This document shows positions 52,825-62,000 of a stretch of DNA of 64,000 nucleotides, in pieces (the stretch's first letter is position 1; every line of letters starts with the position of its first letter). Source of the stretch: Lachnospiraceae bacterium (GTDB lineage: Bacteria > Bacillota > Clostridia > Lachnospirales > Lachnospiraceae); the NCBI GenBank assembly GCA_910575835.1, contig CAJTGB010000004.1, positions 1 to 64,000 on the forward strand, read 5' to 3'. The notes below the pieces were generated by a model, which saw only the letters and a program-made list of their open reading frames with translations, was not told the origin of the DNA and did not search any database. The position numbers were made by a program, and so were the translations under genes.

Positions 52825-53814
52825 ATGAAACACTTACCTAAAAGTACACTTACGGAAATATTGAATGACCCATACGGATTTACTTACAAAGAAATGTCGG
52901 AAGTAATTGGAGAGGATAAAGCAAGAGCCTTATATGCGGAATTGTATAAACAGCCATTTCACAAAAAAAATCTATCAATATCAACAAAAAAAGTCTATAA
53001 AAGTAGCGATACTGAAAAGTATGTTTATGAATTGAAAGACAACAGGTATATCGAAACGGTTTTTATTAAACGGCGAGATGGTGGGACTGTTTGCGTAAGT
53101 ACGCAAGTTGGTTGTTCTGTTGGCTGTATTTTTTGTGAGTCCGGACGCAATGGTTTCGTTCGTAATCTAACACCATCTGAAATTGTGCAACAGGTCATAT
53201 TGATACGTCAAAAAGTAAATCGTATCGTTTTTATGGGAATGGGAGAACCTTTATTCAATTACGACAACTTGATTGCAGCAATCCATATTCTTCGAGATAG
53301 AAATGGACTTAACTTTCCAACCGACGGCATTACCGTATCAACAGTTGGTCCAGTTAATCAATTAAAAAAATTGCGCGAAGAACATCTAAAAATTCAGTTG
53401 ACAATATCTTTACATGCAGCAACACAGGCTGCGAGAAACTGCATCATTCCTCATATGCACATGTACGCTATTGAAGATGTTGTTAAGCAAGCATTGTCCT
53501 ATTCACAAAGGCATAATCGAAAAGTGGTATTTGCGTATTTGCTTTTACCAGGTATAAATGACCGTTCCTCAGATATAAGGCAACTTGCAAAATGGTTTAA
53601 GGGCAAAAATGTTATGATTAACGTGCTGCAATACAACCCGACGAGTAATTCAAAAATTAGAGCACCACAAAAACAAGAAATGGTTGCGTTCAAACATCAA
53701 TTAGAGCAAACAGGACTTGAAGTTACCATGAGAGTTTCTCATGGTAGAGAGATTAAAGCAGCTTGTGGACAGTTAGCTAATACATATAATAAAGCCAAAA
53801 AACAACAAAAATAA
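52825..53814 (+). CDS. RlmN/Cfr-like radical SAM 23S rRNA methyltransferase
   Basis: The 329-residue protein has the full mechanism set of the family: cluster Cys 97, 101 and 104 (CSVGCIFC), the conserved Cys 90 seven residues earlier (TVCVSTQVGC), FMGMGEPLFNYDN, ITVSTVGPV, SLHAAT and the C-terminal Cys 314 in AACGQL. RlmN makes 2-methyl and Cfr makes 8-methyl A2503 in 23S rRNA; the latter gives resistance to phenicols, lincosamides, oxazolidinones and others. Which reaction applies cannot be read from motifs. The tet-type attenuator and AT-rich composition favour a resistance role. Confidence 0.75.
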   Translation: MKHLPKSTLTEILNDPYGFTYKEMSEVIGEDKARALYAELYKQPFHKKNLSISTKKVYKSSDTEKYVYELKDNRYIETVFIKRRDGGTVCVSTQVGCSVGCIFCESGRNGFVRNLTPSEIVQQVILIRQKVNRIVFMGMGEPLFNYDNLIAAIHILRDRNGLNFPTDGITVSTVGPVNQLKKLREEHLKIQLTISLHAATQAARNCIIPHMHMYAIEDVVKQALSYSQRHNRKVVFAYLLLPGINDRSSDIRQLAKWFKGKNVMINVLQYNPTSNSKIRAPQKQEMVAFKHQLEQTGLEVTMRVSHGREIKAACGQLANTYNKAKKQQK

Positions 53815-53845
53815 TTTAATTAAAAGAGCCAGACGCACAGACGCA

Positions 53846-53893
53846 GAGCCGATAATATGCAGTTTGAAATACTGCTGTTATCGGCTCTTTTTT
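53846..53893 (+). terminator. Terminator of the methyltransferase operon
   Basis: GAGCCGATAA pairs with TTATCGGCTC, extended by an inner stem, and is followed by TTTTTT. Confidence 0.85.
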
Positions 53894-53983
53894 GATTTAA
53901 TTTGTGCCCCCAATAACCATATTGGAGCAAAATCAGAACTGTTGCTTGTCGTTCTTTGATTTCCGCAGCAGCTTTGAAAAACC

Positions 53984-54064
53984 AAAGCCGCCGTTTCTTT
54001 TTATCTTCTAATGAAATGACGCGGTATCACTGTTAAAAGCGGCGGCTAAAAGGAGGTAGCCGCC
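53984..54064 (+). promoter_or_regulatory. Hairpin with ribosome binding site as its loop, and alternative pairing
   Basis: GGCGGCTA (54041-54048) pairs with TAGCCGCC (54057-54064). The eight-base loop is exactly AAAGGAGG, and ATG follows at 54065. Upstream AGCCGCCG (53986-53993) can instead pair with CGGCGGCT (54040-54047), which would free the site. This looks like a translational switch. Confidence 0.6.
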
Positions 54065-54175
54065 ATGAAGCACATACCATATCGACAAAATCCGACGGTC
54101 ATTGACACATCAAAAAAAGCCCGACCACCGCCGGGGAAAACTACGTCTATCAATATGAACTGTCTAATCATCTGA
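54065..54175 (+). CDS. Short leader-type protein behind the switch hairpin
   Basis: A 36-codon frame MKHIPYRQNPTVIDTSKKAR starts eight bases after GGAGG. A run of seven A bases follows ACATC, and the -1-type alternative frame reads PTTAGENYVYQYELSNHLNT further on, so it may be a frameshifted remnant. Function unknown. Confidence 0.4.
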   Translation: MKHIPYRQNPTVIDTSKKARPPPGKTTSINMNCLII

Positions 54176-54350
54176 ATACCGCTTACAATACCTATACGTC
54201 TGTCCGGGCTTTTCGGACAGGCGTATTTTGCTGCTCAAAAAATTTTTTGAAAAAAATCCGAAAATCTTCGGCGTTTTTTTCAAAAGGCAGTATTGCCCCG
54301 CGAAAAGGGGGAAGCACCACCAACTTTCCAACGAGAAAGGGGGTGAGAAT

Positions 54351-54782
54351 GTGGAACCTAATCGCAGGGAGTTTATAAAACAGTGCGCTTTCCAGAAGTT
54401 TTGTAATACGGTACTGCACAATGAAGCGTGTGACGCTCACAAAGAGCTGCACAGGCATAAGGCAAGGGAGATTACCTTTTCCGACTTGACCTTAGAAGAA
54501 GCGCGGCAGCTTCATACCTTTGATGAATATTTCAAAGGGGAAATCGCCTTTGAAAGAGCCGGGAAGAAAATCACGCCGAAGCTGCTTCTTGAAGCAATCC
54601 GTACTTTGCCGGAAGAAAAGCGCAAAGCCGTACTCCTGTACTATTTCGAGGGAATGAACGACACCGAGATTGCGGAGCTGTTCGATACGTCGAGAAGCAC
54701 GATACAGTACAGGCGGACAAGCTCTTTTGAGCTGCTAAAAAAATATCTGGAGGAAAATGCTGATGAATGGGACGAATGGTAA
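54351..54782 (+). CDS. Sigma-70 region 4-like factor of the inner element
   Basis: The 143-residue protein has a region 4 at its end (LLEAIRTLPEEKRKAVLLYY, EIAELFDTSRSTIQYRRTSS). It matches the place and build of the protein at 15161 and probably governs excision or transfer genes. GTG 54351 with GGGGGTG upstream is favoured over starts further left. It overlaps the next gene. Confidence 0.75.
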   Translation: MEPNRREFIKQCAFQKFCNTVLHNEACDAHKELHRHKAREITFSDLTLEEARQLHTFDEYFKGEIAFERAGKKITPKLLLEAIRTLPEEKRKAVLLYYFEGMNDTEIAELFDTSRSTIQYRRTSSFELLKKYLEENADEWDEW

Positions 54783-55023
54783 CGAACCCGGCTACCCGGA
54801 AAAAGCCCTTGTTCCCTATCCTGTCATTTTGGCAGCGACAAAGGGCGACCCGGACGCTATGAAGATTGTCTTGCAGCATTTCAGCGGCTACATAGCCCGC
54901 CTCTCCATGCGGAAGCTGTACGACGAGCGCGGGAACGTCTATTTTGGCGTAGACCACGACATTCGGGAACGGCTGCAAGCAAAACTGATGATGGCTGTCC
55001 TCACCTTTAAGGCAGAGGAATAA
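54757..55023 (+). CDS. HTH_16-like accessory protein
   Basis: The 88-residue protein (YPVILAATKGDPDAMKIVLQ, HFSGYIARLSMRKLYDERG, DIRERLQAKLMMAVLTF) is the usual partner of the sigma-like factor; compare 49691. GGAGG is close to ATG 54757 and better spaced to ATG 54763. Confidence 0.7.
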   Translation: MLMNGTNGNEPGYPEKALVPYPVILAATKGDPDAMKIVLQHFSGYIARLSMRKLYDERGNVYFGVDHDIRERLQAKLMMAVLTFKAEE

Positions 55024-55024
55024 A

Positions 55025-55497
55025 CCGCAGCGGCGGGACGCTTTCTCTCTCCCCCTTTTCCGTTCCGCTGCTGACGCGGCAGCAAAGCCATTCTGAACCT
55101 TGACAAAGAAAGCGGCGCAAGATAACGGCGGCGCAGCATAGGGCAAATCGGATACGTTCCTTTTGCGCCGAGCCATACGGTGGGTGCGCCATGACGCTAT
55201 CCGGGTGAGGTTATCCCCGCCCGGACAGCCGAGCGACCAACACCGCGCCGGAAAGCAAGTGTAGCGGCTTGCGGGCGACGACACGCAAAATATACAATGA
55301 TACTTCCTTACAGCCACAGTCCGAGCGTTAAGAGCGTCGCAGGCAATGGGTAGGGCTGCATGAGAACCATGCCGGGGTGAAATTCCCATGAGGTTATGCT
55401 AATAACCGTCCGATTAAAGCCTTTGTTTTCTTGAATAGTGGACTTGCTGCTATTCATAGACTGTATTATATGTTTGCGAAAGAAAGGGGGATTTTCT
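55025..55497 (+). ncRNA. 470-base noncoding stretch before tnpW, possible structured RNA
   Basis: No coding frame is credible. It is GC-rich with strong pairings, for example CCGGGTG/CCCGG near 55208-55228, GCAAG/CTTGC near 55254-55272 and CATGCCGGGG near 55367. It begins with a GTGCGCC-type motif at 55184. It is located like 15587-16190 in the other recombinase module. A group II intron fragment is the main alternative. Confidence 0.35.
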
Positions 55498-55665
55498 TTG
55501 ACGCAAAACCAGACGCCCGTTACCACAACGGAGCATAAAATCGGAAAAGTTACTTACCTTGTATGTTCGTCCGCAAGTGAACGCGCAACGGACACACTGG
55601 ATAAAAAGATAAAGAAGCTCATTCGCAAGGACATGGAGCTGAACCCCGCAAACGCCCGGAAATAG
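55498..55665 (+). CDS. TnpW-like small transposon protein
   Basis: The 55-residue protein (TEHKIGKVTYLVCSSASERA, TDTLDKKIKKLIRKDM) matches the TnpW pattern of small proteins beside large serine recombinases. It starts at TTG 55498 behind AAAGGGGGA. The gene at 16191 is its counterpart. Confidence 0.65.
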   Translation: MTQNQTPVTTTEHKIGKVTYLVCSSASERATDTLDKKIKKLIRKDMELNPANARK

Positions 55666-55687
55666 GGCGTTTCTTCACATTTTATAC

Positions 55688-55716
55688 ATGACACAGGCAG
55701 CGGTATGTGGTATAAT
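55688..55716 (+). promoter_or_regulatory. Promoter of the inner recombinase
   Basis: ATGACA and TATAAT with 17-base spacing, 50 bases before the recombinase start. Confidence 0.55.
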
Positions 55717-55720
55717 ATAG

Positions 55721-57442
<1,722 letters not shown>

Positions 57443-57455
57443 CATACATCAAAAA

Positions 57456-57502
57456 GAGGTAAGATAACACCCTCTGCAAAAAAGGTATCGTTATCTTACC
57501 TC
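57456..57502 (+). terminator. Hairpin at inner element right end
   Basis: GAGGTAAGATAAC pairs perfectly with GTTATCTTACCTC. Its right arm overlaps the inner element's terminal repeat. Confidence 0.6.
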
Positions 57503-57505
57503 AAC

Positions 57506-57694
57506 AAAGTTCGTTCCAGACCATCCATCGTCGATATATTCATCTATGACATTCAGGCCATGCTCGGCGGCATATTGCCGGAGCATCATGCGTTGTGTCT
57601 GAATACTCCCGCTTTCTCCTTGCAGTTCATCGTCCCGGCTCAATCTCATATAAAGCGCCGTGTTGTAAATCGTAGTATTGTAAGGTTGTTTCAC
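57506..57694 (-). pseudogene. Outer large serine recombinase, N-terminal part
   Basis: From GTG 57694 (AAGGAGG upstream) the minus strand codes YMRLSRDDELQGESGSIQTQ with the catalytic Ser, then the EYIDDGWSGTNF motif, where the inner element interrupts it. The continuation DRPDF is at 28727. A few foreign codons follow before a stop. Confidence 0.88.
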
Positions 57695-57722
57695 CGTAAA
57701 AATCCTCCTTCTAAAGAAACAA

Positions 57723-57772
57723 CCCACGCTTACAATACTTTTGCTCTATGGCAATTATATCATAAGCGTGGG
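57723..57772 (-). promoter_or_regulatory. Inverted repeat around the outer recombinase promoter
   Basis: CCCACGCTTA and TAAGCGTGGG are perfect 10-bp arms. On the minus strand TATAAT lies between them and the recombinase start follows 29 bases later. This may be an operator or a 5' hairpin. Confidence 0.5.
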
Positions 57773-57793
57773 CGTGTTATCAATGATGGGCTA

Positions 57794-57988
57794 TCAGGTT
57801 GAAGCGGCTTTTTCTGCGGTATGCCGCACCACATCTACAATCAGATCACCGAGGGGCTTCCCGCCTGCGGCGAAGTGTTCGGAGATTTTTATACGGTTGT
57901 TCCCACATACAAAATACTGCGTGCCGTTCTCTGCTTGTATAACCTGCCCTGTTCGGGGTGTAAAAATATCGCTTTCACTTTTTGCCAT
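57794..57988 (-). CDS. Small protein upstream of the outer recombinase
   Basis: The 64-residue protein (ESDIFTPRTGQVIQAENGTQ, YFVCGNNRIKISEHFAAGGK) is unrecognised. It starts at 57988 behind GGAGG and lies between the relaxase and recombinase, where TnpW-type or excision proteins are usual. Confidence 0.55.
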   Translation of the reverse strand: MAKSESDIFTPRTGQVIQAENGTQYFVCGNNRIKISEHFAAGGKPLGDLIVDVVRHTAEKAAST

Positions 57989-58060
57989 CCAGTGTCCTCC
58001 ATATTCAGTTTTCAAGGTACAATGCCGCACAGAGGCGGCGAAAATTTCTGCTTATATCTA

Positions 58061-59005
58061 TCACCTTTCCTTTACCGTGTGCCGCTGCTGACGTTTCAGT
58101 TCCGCCAGTATATCCGGCGGGATACGGTCAACCAGCCGCTGTAAATTGTCCAGTTCGCTTTTCAGCTTTGCCCGTTCCATCGTATCTTTCATCTTTCCTT
58201 TTTCGCTGGCCTTTGCCCTTGCTTCCAACTTCTCATTCTCCGCCAGCAGGTCATTGATTGTGACCTTGTACTTTTTCAACTGCCCGGAGAAATTCTCCAT
58301 CTGCGGGAACCACTTTTTCAGCATGGAGAGGGCTTCCTCTTTTTTCTTTCCGGCGTTCAGCGGGTTAATGCCGTCCAGTGTGGCTTCAATGGCTCTTGCC
58401 TGCCGGGAGAGGGAAACCGCCTGTTTGAAAAGCCGGGTGGGGATATGCTTCCGGCCTGTCCTGCTGGCGCTCTCCCCACGCTCCAAGTCAGGATATTTCT
58501 CCACCATATAGGCGTGAAAATCGTCCTGCCACTTCGTCAGGTTTGCCCGGTTGCCGATAATCTCCTTTGCACACAGGCGGTTGTCCTTTGTCAGCGGAAC
58601 AAAGGTCAAATGCAGGTGGGGCGTTTTCTCGTCCATGTGTACCACCGCCGACACGATATTTTCCCGTCCTACCCGGCCAATGAGGAAGTCCGCCGCCCTC
58701 TGGAAAAACGCCTGTATCTCCTTTGGGGATTTCCCCTTGAAAAACTCCGGGCTGGCAGTTACCAGCGTATCGACAAACCGTGTGCTGTCCTTGCGGGTTC
58801 GGCACCCGGCCTGTTCAATGCGGTTTTGAATGAAATGATAGTACCTGCCCTCTGGCTTGACGATATGAAAGTTGTACTTGCTCCGGCTTGTGTCAATGTC
58901 GGGGTTGCTGGCGTATTGTTCTTTCTGTCTTTCGTGATGGGCTTCCAGCGGCCTTGCCGGGTTGCCCTTGTGCTTCTCAAACCGCAAAATTGCGTGTTGT
59001 GCCAT
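58061..59005 (-). CDS. MobV-type relaxase of the outer element
   Basis: The 314-residue Pre/Mob relaxase has the N-terminal HAILRFEKHKGNP, NFHIVKPEG and the metal motif HMDEKTPHLHLTFVPL near residue 125, with a coiled-coil end. It lets the small element be mobilised by another conjugative system. ATG 59005 follows GGAG. Confidence 0.88.
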   Translation of the reverse strand: MAQHAILRFEKHKGNPARPLEAHHERQKEQYASNPDIDTSRSKYNFHIVKPEGRYYHFIQNRIEQAGCRTRKDSTRFVDTLVTASPEFFKGKSPKEIQAFFQRAADFLIGRVGRENIVSAVVHMDEKTPHLHLTFVPLTKDNRLCAKEIIGNRANLTKWQDDFHAYMVEKYPDLERGESASRTGRKHIPTRLFKQAVSLSRQARAIEATLDGINPLNAGKKKEEALSMLKKWFPQMENFSGQLKKYKVTINDLLAENEKLEARAKASEKGKMKDTMERAKLKSELDNLQRLVDRIPPDILAELKRQQRHTVKER

Positions 59006-59127
59006 TCTGCTCCTTTCCCCATTCCTTTCCTATCCGGGGTTTTCCACAGGGAAAATCCCGCAGAAATTAGCTCGGATAGGATTGGAATGGATAGAATATA
59101 AATAAATCTTTTTAATCTTTGTATTTC

Positions 59128-59200
59128 TATATACCGTCCGGTTTTCGTACTTCCGGGGAGTGATTTCCTCACTTCATAAGTACGGTTTTCAGCCCTCCGG
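59128..59200. other. Candidate oriT region for MobV
   Basis: Upstream of the relaxase, CGGTTTTC occurs twice (about 59140 and 59181), around a hairpin AGTGA/TCACT and GTACTT/AAGTAC arms. Position and repeats fit a MobV nick region, but no nick site is identifiable. Confidence 0.35.
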
Positions 59201-59584
59201 CGTACCAGAACCGGATTTCTTGAAGTCGGTGTTTGGAACCGCTTCATAGGATTTTGGGAAAATGCGGTTGGGTTTTCCACAGCCCTGCTTCTGGATCTCC
59301 ACCAGCCCGGCGTATTGCAGTTCCCGCAGGGTGTTTACCGCTTTCTGCCGCCCACAGTGGAGCAGGTCAACCACCTCGCAGATGGGATAGTACAGATAAA
59401 TCCGTCCGCAATCATCCGCCCACCCATTCTTGCGGGATAACTCTGTCCGGCGCAGGATAAAGGCGTACAGAACCTTTGCCTCGTTGGACAAGGGCTTGAA
59501 TGTGGGGGCTTCAAAGAGGAAATTCGGGAGCCGGGTGAAGCTGAACGCCTTTTCCGGCTGATGGATATAGATGGTATTTGTCAT
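59189..59584 (-). CDS. Replication initiator A-like protein, short
   Basis: The 131-residue protein (AFSFTRLPNFLFEAPTFKPL, SNEAKVLYAFILRRTELS, YYPICEVVDLLHCGRQKAVN, LVEIQKQGCGKPNRIF) is a RepA N-terminal winged-helix domain. It lacks the usual C-terminal half. It follows the inverted-repeat module at 59594 by 10 bases on its strand. Confidence 0.78.
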   Translation of the reverse strand: MTNTIYIHQPEKAFSFTRLPNFLFEAPTFKPLSNEAKVLYAFILRRTELSRKNGWADDCGRIYLYYPICEVVDLLHCGRQKAVNTLRELQYAGLVEIQKQGCGKPNRIFPKSYEAVPNTDFKKSGSGTPEG

Positions 59585-59593
59585 AGTGCGTTT

Positions 59594-59708
59594 TGTGGAC
59601 GGTTAGAAGCCCGTTTTCCGGGGCGGGCGATACTTTATACCACCAGCCCCGGTTTGGGGCTTGCGAAGCCTGATAAATCAAGGCTTTTTTCGCTCCTAAC
59701 TGTCCACA
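59594..59708. repeat. 115-nt inverted-repeat module, copy 3
   Basis: TGTGGACGGTTAG at 59594 and CTAACTGTCCACA ending at 59708 are near-perfect arms. The interior on the minus strand (GCGAAAAAAGCCTTGATTTA) aligns with copies 1 and 2. As with copy 2, one arm covers the stop codon of the VLP gene, and as with copy 1, a RepA-like gene follows. Confidence 0.7.
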
Positions 59709-60109
59709 GCAGACCTCCTTTTCCGTTCACTTTCTGTTTTCTGCCGCCTGTGAACTCTGGCGGCACAGCCGGGGCAGTATTTTGCCCGGTTGGATTTGGG
59801 GACGAACACACCGCCGCAGACCTCACAGCGTTTCAAGTCCTTATCCCGGAAAATCTCCGCTTCCAGCGTCCCGTCCAGCGGCAAGACCGCCCAGCGGAAC
59901 CACTTACAGCAGACCGAGAAAGAAATCGTCTGCGGACAGGTGCAGGTGTCCCCATCGTCAAGGACAATGCAGTTGCCGTCCTCACAGCAACAGCACTCCC
60001 GGCGTATCAGGCTGGCCGCCTGTTTTCTCTGCGCCGGGGTCATGCGGTAAAGGGAACCGTCCGGCCTGCGTTCCAGCGGCGGCAAGTCTTTATAGGGGTT
60101 ATCTCTCAT
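59696..60109 (-). CDS. Cysteine-rich VLP-type zinc protein, outer element
   Basis: The 137-residue protein has Cys clusters CCCCEDGNCIVLDDGDTCTC and CEVCGGVF with CPGCAARVHRR, homologous to 49148 in the inner element. ATG 60109 follows GGAGGG. Likely nucleic-acid binding; function unknown. Confidence 0.75.
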   Translation of the reverse strand: MRDNPYKDLPPLERRPDGSLYRMTPAQRKQAASLIRRECCCCEDGNCIVLDDGDTCTCPQTISFSVCCKWFRWAVLPLDGTLEAEIFRDKDLKRCEVCGGVFVPKSNRAKYCPGCAARVHRRQKTESERKRRSAVDS

Positions 60110-60203
60110 GCGTTCCCTCCATTTTGCTTTCCGTTGCCGTTCTCCCCGAAAAGGTTTCCTGCCCCATTCCTGCGGCGTGTTCCGGCGTTGGCACGCTCCT
60201 CGC

Positions 60204-60228
60204 AACTTCGGGACATTTTGTCCCGAAG
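60204..60228. repeat. Palindrome related to one at 63086
   Basis: ACTTCGGGACA and TGTCCCGAAGT flank TTT. A close relative AACTTCGGGACACTTTGTCC occurs at about 63086 near the right end of the outer element. Confidence 0.5.
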
Positions 60229-60330
60229 TCCGACTCCTTGCGGTGCTTCCCCAGCCGGGGTATTCCTTTTCGGACGGTCATTCTGTTTTCAAGGTGCCGT
60301 CCATCGATGAACTACCCTAAGTCTACACGA

Positions 60331-60420
60331 AAAAAATGCAATTCCCGGAATATTGCGAGAATTGCATTTTGATGAAGTTTACACTTTGGAAATTGCATTT
60401 TTGCAATCATTCTGTATAAT
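60331..60420 (+). promoter_or_regulatory. Promoter with three operator-like repeats
   Basis: AATGCAATTC and GAATTGCATTTT form an inverted pair (60336-60370), and a third AATTGCATTTT overlaps the -35 region. TATAAT is at 60415-60420. It probably controls the XRE gene at 60448 by autoregulation. Confidence 0.5.
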
Positions 60421-60447
60421 GGAAGTATGCGGAGGAGGTGCGTATCT

Positions 60448-61251
60448 ATGGCTTTACCCGGAACGCCCGGACAGCGGATTTCCGATTTATGCAACGGGAA
60501 CCACATCACACAAAAGGAACTTGCGGAGAAGATAGGCGTTTCCGCTTCCCAGTTGAGCCGCATTGTCAGCGGCGAAACAAGAACGGTCAGCAGTGATATT
60601 CTCATAGGTGTGGCAAAGGAATTTAAGGTATCGACAGACTACATACTGGGCTTGTCTACCGTGAGCGTTCGTAAAAGCTACGATATTTCTGAATTAGGCT
60701 TGTCCGAGGGAGCCGTGAGGGGGCTTGTGACGGGTGCTGTTGATGTGCAAATCCTCAACCGCCTGTTGGAACACAGGAATTTTCCTAAGCTGATAGATTT
60801 GATACGGATTTATTTTCAGGATACGGCGGCAAAGGGCATAACAGCAAGAAACCAGCTTATCGAGATGGCAACGGCTTCCCTGTCCGACCTGATGAAAGAA
60901 CACCCGGAACACCGGGCAGAAGCGAAGCAGGATTTACAGCTTTTGAACGCCCAAAAGATAGGGGAACATGAAGCGGAGATTGAAAAAATCAAAAATGTGT
61001 TCCTGGCTATCCTGCGGGACATTAAGAAAGACATTGACAACGGGGAACAGCCGGGAGAAGCTGTGACCGCCGCTATGTTCCAAGCCATGCGGGACGCACT
61101 GGCGGAACAGAAACAAAAACCACTTTCCATTGACGATGTAACGGCGATGATAGCTGGACAGATCGGACAGCTTACACCGATGGATAAAGAAACTGTTGAA
61201 ATGTTCCAGCAGTTTGCGAAGAAGATGATTGAGCAGGCAGGAACAAAGTGA
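60448..61251 (+). CDS. XRE regulator with long C-terminal domain
   Basis: The 267-residue protein has an N-terminal helix-turn-helix (RISDLCNGNHITQKELAEKI, GVSASQLSRIVSGETRTVSS) and a helical C-terminal region of about 190 residues, rich in Ala/Glu/Lys. ATG 60448 follows GGAGGAGG. It is the likely regulator of the outer element. Confidence 0.8.
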   Translation: MALPGTPGQRISDLCNGNHITQKELAEKIGVSASQLSRIVSGETRTVSSDILIGVAKEFKVSTDYILGLSTVSVRKSYDISELGLSEGAVRGLVTGAVDVQILNRLLEHRNFPKLIDLIRIYFQDTAAKGITARNQLIEMATASLSDLMKEHPEHRAEAKQDLQLLNAQKIGEHEAEIEKIKNVFLAILRDIKKDIDNGEQPGEAVTAAMFQAMRDALAEQKQKPLSIDDVTAMIAGQIGQLTPMDKETVEMFQQFAKKMIEQAGTK

Positions 61252-61279
61252 TAAATTTGAATTGTGAGGGAAAATACAG

Positions 61280-61825
61280 ATGAATCAAGGAAGAATTATT
61301 GTGATTACAGGCTCACCGGGGACAGGAAAAACAACAACTGCGTCAATTGTCGCAAAGGAATCAGATATGGATAAATCAGTGCATATGCACACCGATGACT
61401 TTTTTCATTACTTAAGCAAAGGCGCAATACCACCACATTTGCCAGAATCCAACGAGCAAAATCTGGTTGTCATTGAAGCCTTTTTAGAAGCTGCAAAGCG
61501 ATATGCTCGTGGCGGATATGATGTAATTGTAGATGGGATTGTCGGGCCATGGTTTTTGGAGCCATGGAAAGCTCTTGCCCAAGAAGATTACGAGGTACAC
61601 TATATTGTATTAAGAGCGAGTAAAAAAGAAACTATGAAGCGAGCTGTGGAACGCTCAAAATTAGATAGAAAAACAAATATTGAATTAGTGGAAACAATGT
61701 GGGAGCAATTTTCCGGTTTGGGAGTATATGAATCAAATGTCATAGACACAACTACATTCACAATTAAAGATACGGTTTCCGCAATAAAAGAAAGAGTTGC
61801 ATGTGGGACGTCTTTACTATCTTAG
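61280..61825 (+). CDS. P-loop kinase-like protein next to ANT(6)
   Basis: The 181-residue protein has a Walker A VITGSPGTGKTTTAS at residue 8, HTDDFFHYL and a lid-like RAVERSKLDRKTN, placing it with small P-loop kinases of the AAA_33/zeta toxin type (as in chloramphenicol phosphotransferase and gluconate kinases). The substrate is unknown. Its neighbour is an aminoglycoside resistance gene and its base composition is AT-rich like that gene, so it may be resistance cargo. Confidence 0.6.
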   Translation: MNQGRIIVITGSPGTGKTTTASIVAKESDMDKSVHMHTDDFFHYLSKGAIPPHLPESNEQNLVVIEAFLEAAKRYARGGYDVIVDGIVGPWFLEPWKALAQEDYEVHYIVLRASKKETMKRAVERSKLDRKTNIELVETMWEQFSGLGVYESNVIDTTTFTIKDTVSAIKERVACGTSLLS

Positions 61826-62000
61826 ACATTCCCATTTGTCAGGAAGATAGCAAAGCCAGCCGAGCCAGTCAACGGTCAAGATGAACGGCGCATTTCATGC
61901 GCCGCCGTTGACAGTCCCGCCCGTCTTTGCTAAAGGGTAATCAAGGCGGGAAAGCCCTAAAATGGCTTCACACCTATTTCAATAATTGGAGGAGATAAAA
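61826..62000. other. Hairpin-rich spacer between kinase and ant(6)
   Basis: GTCAACGG and CCGTTGAC bracket an inner CGGCGCAT/ATGCGCCG stem (about 61877-61913). GC-rich between two AT-rich genes; it may be a junction or transcription control site. Confidence 0.45.

Noticed and set aside
55184-55497. Group II intron 5' fragment (GTGCGCC start)
   Set aside because: No domain V-like hairpin and no reverse transcriptase; kept only as an alternative for a structured noncoding block.
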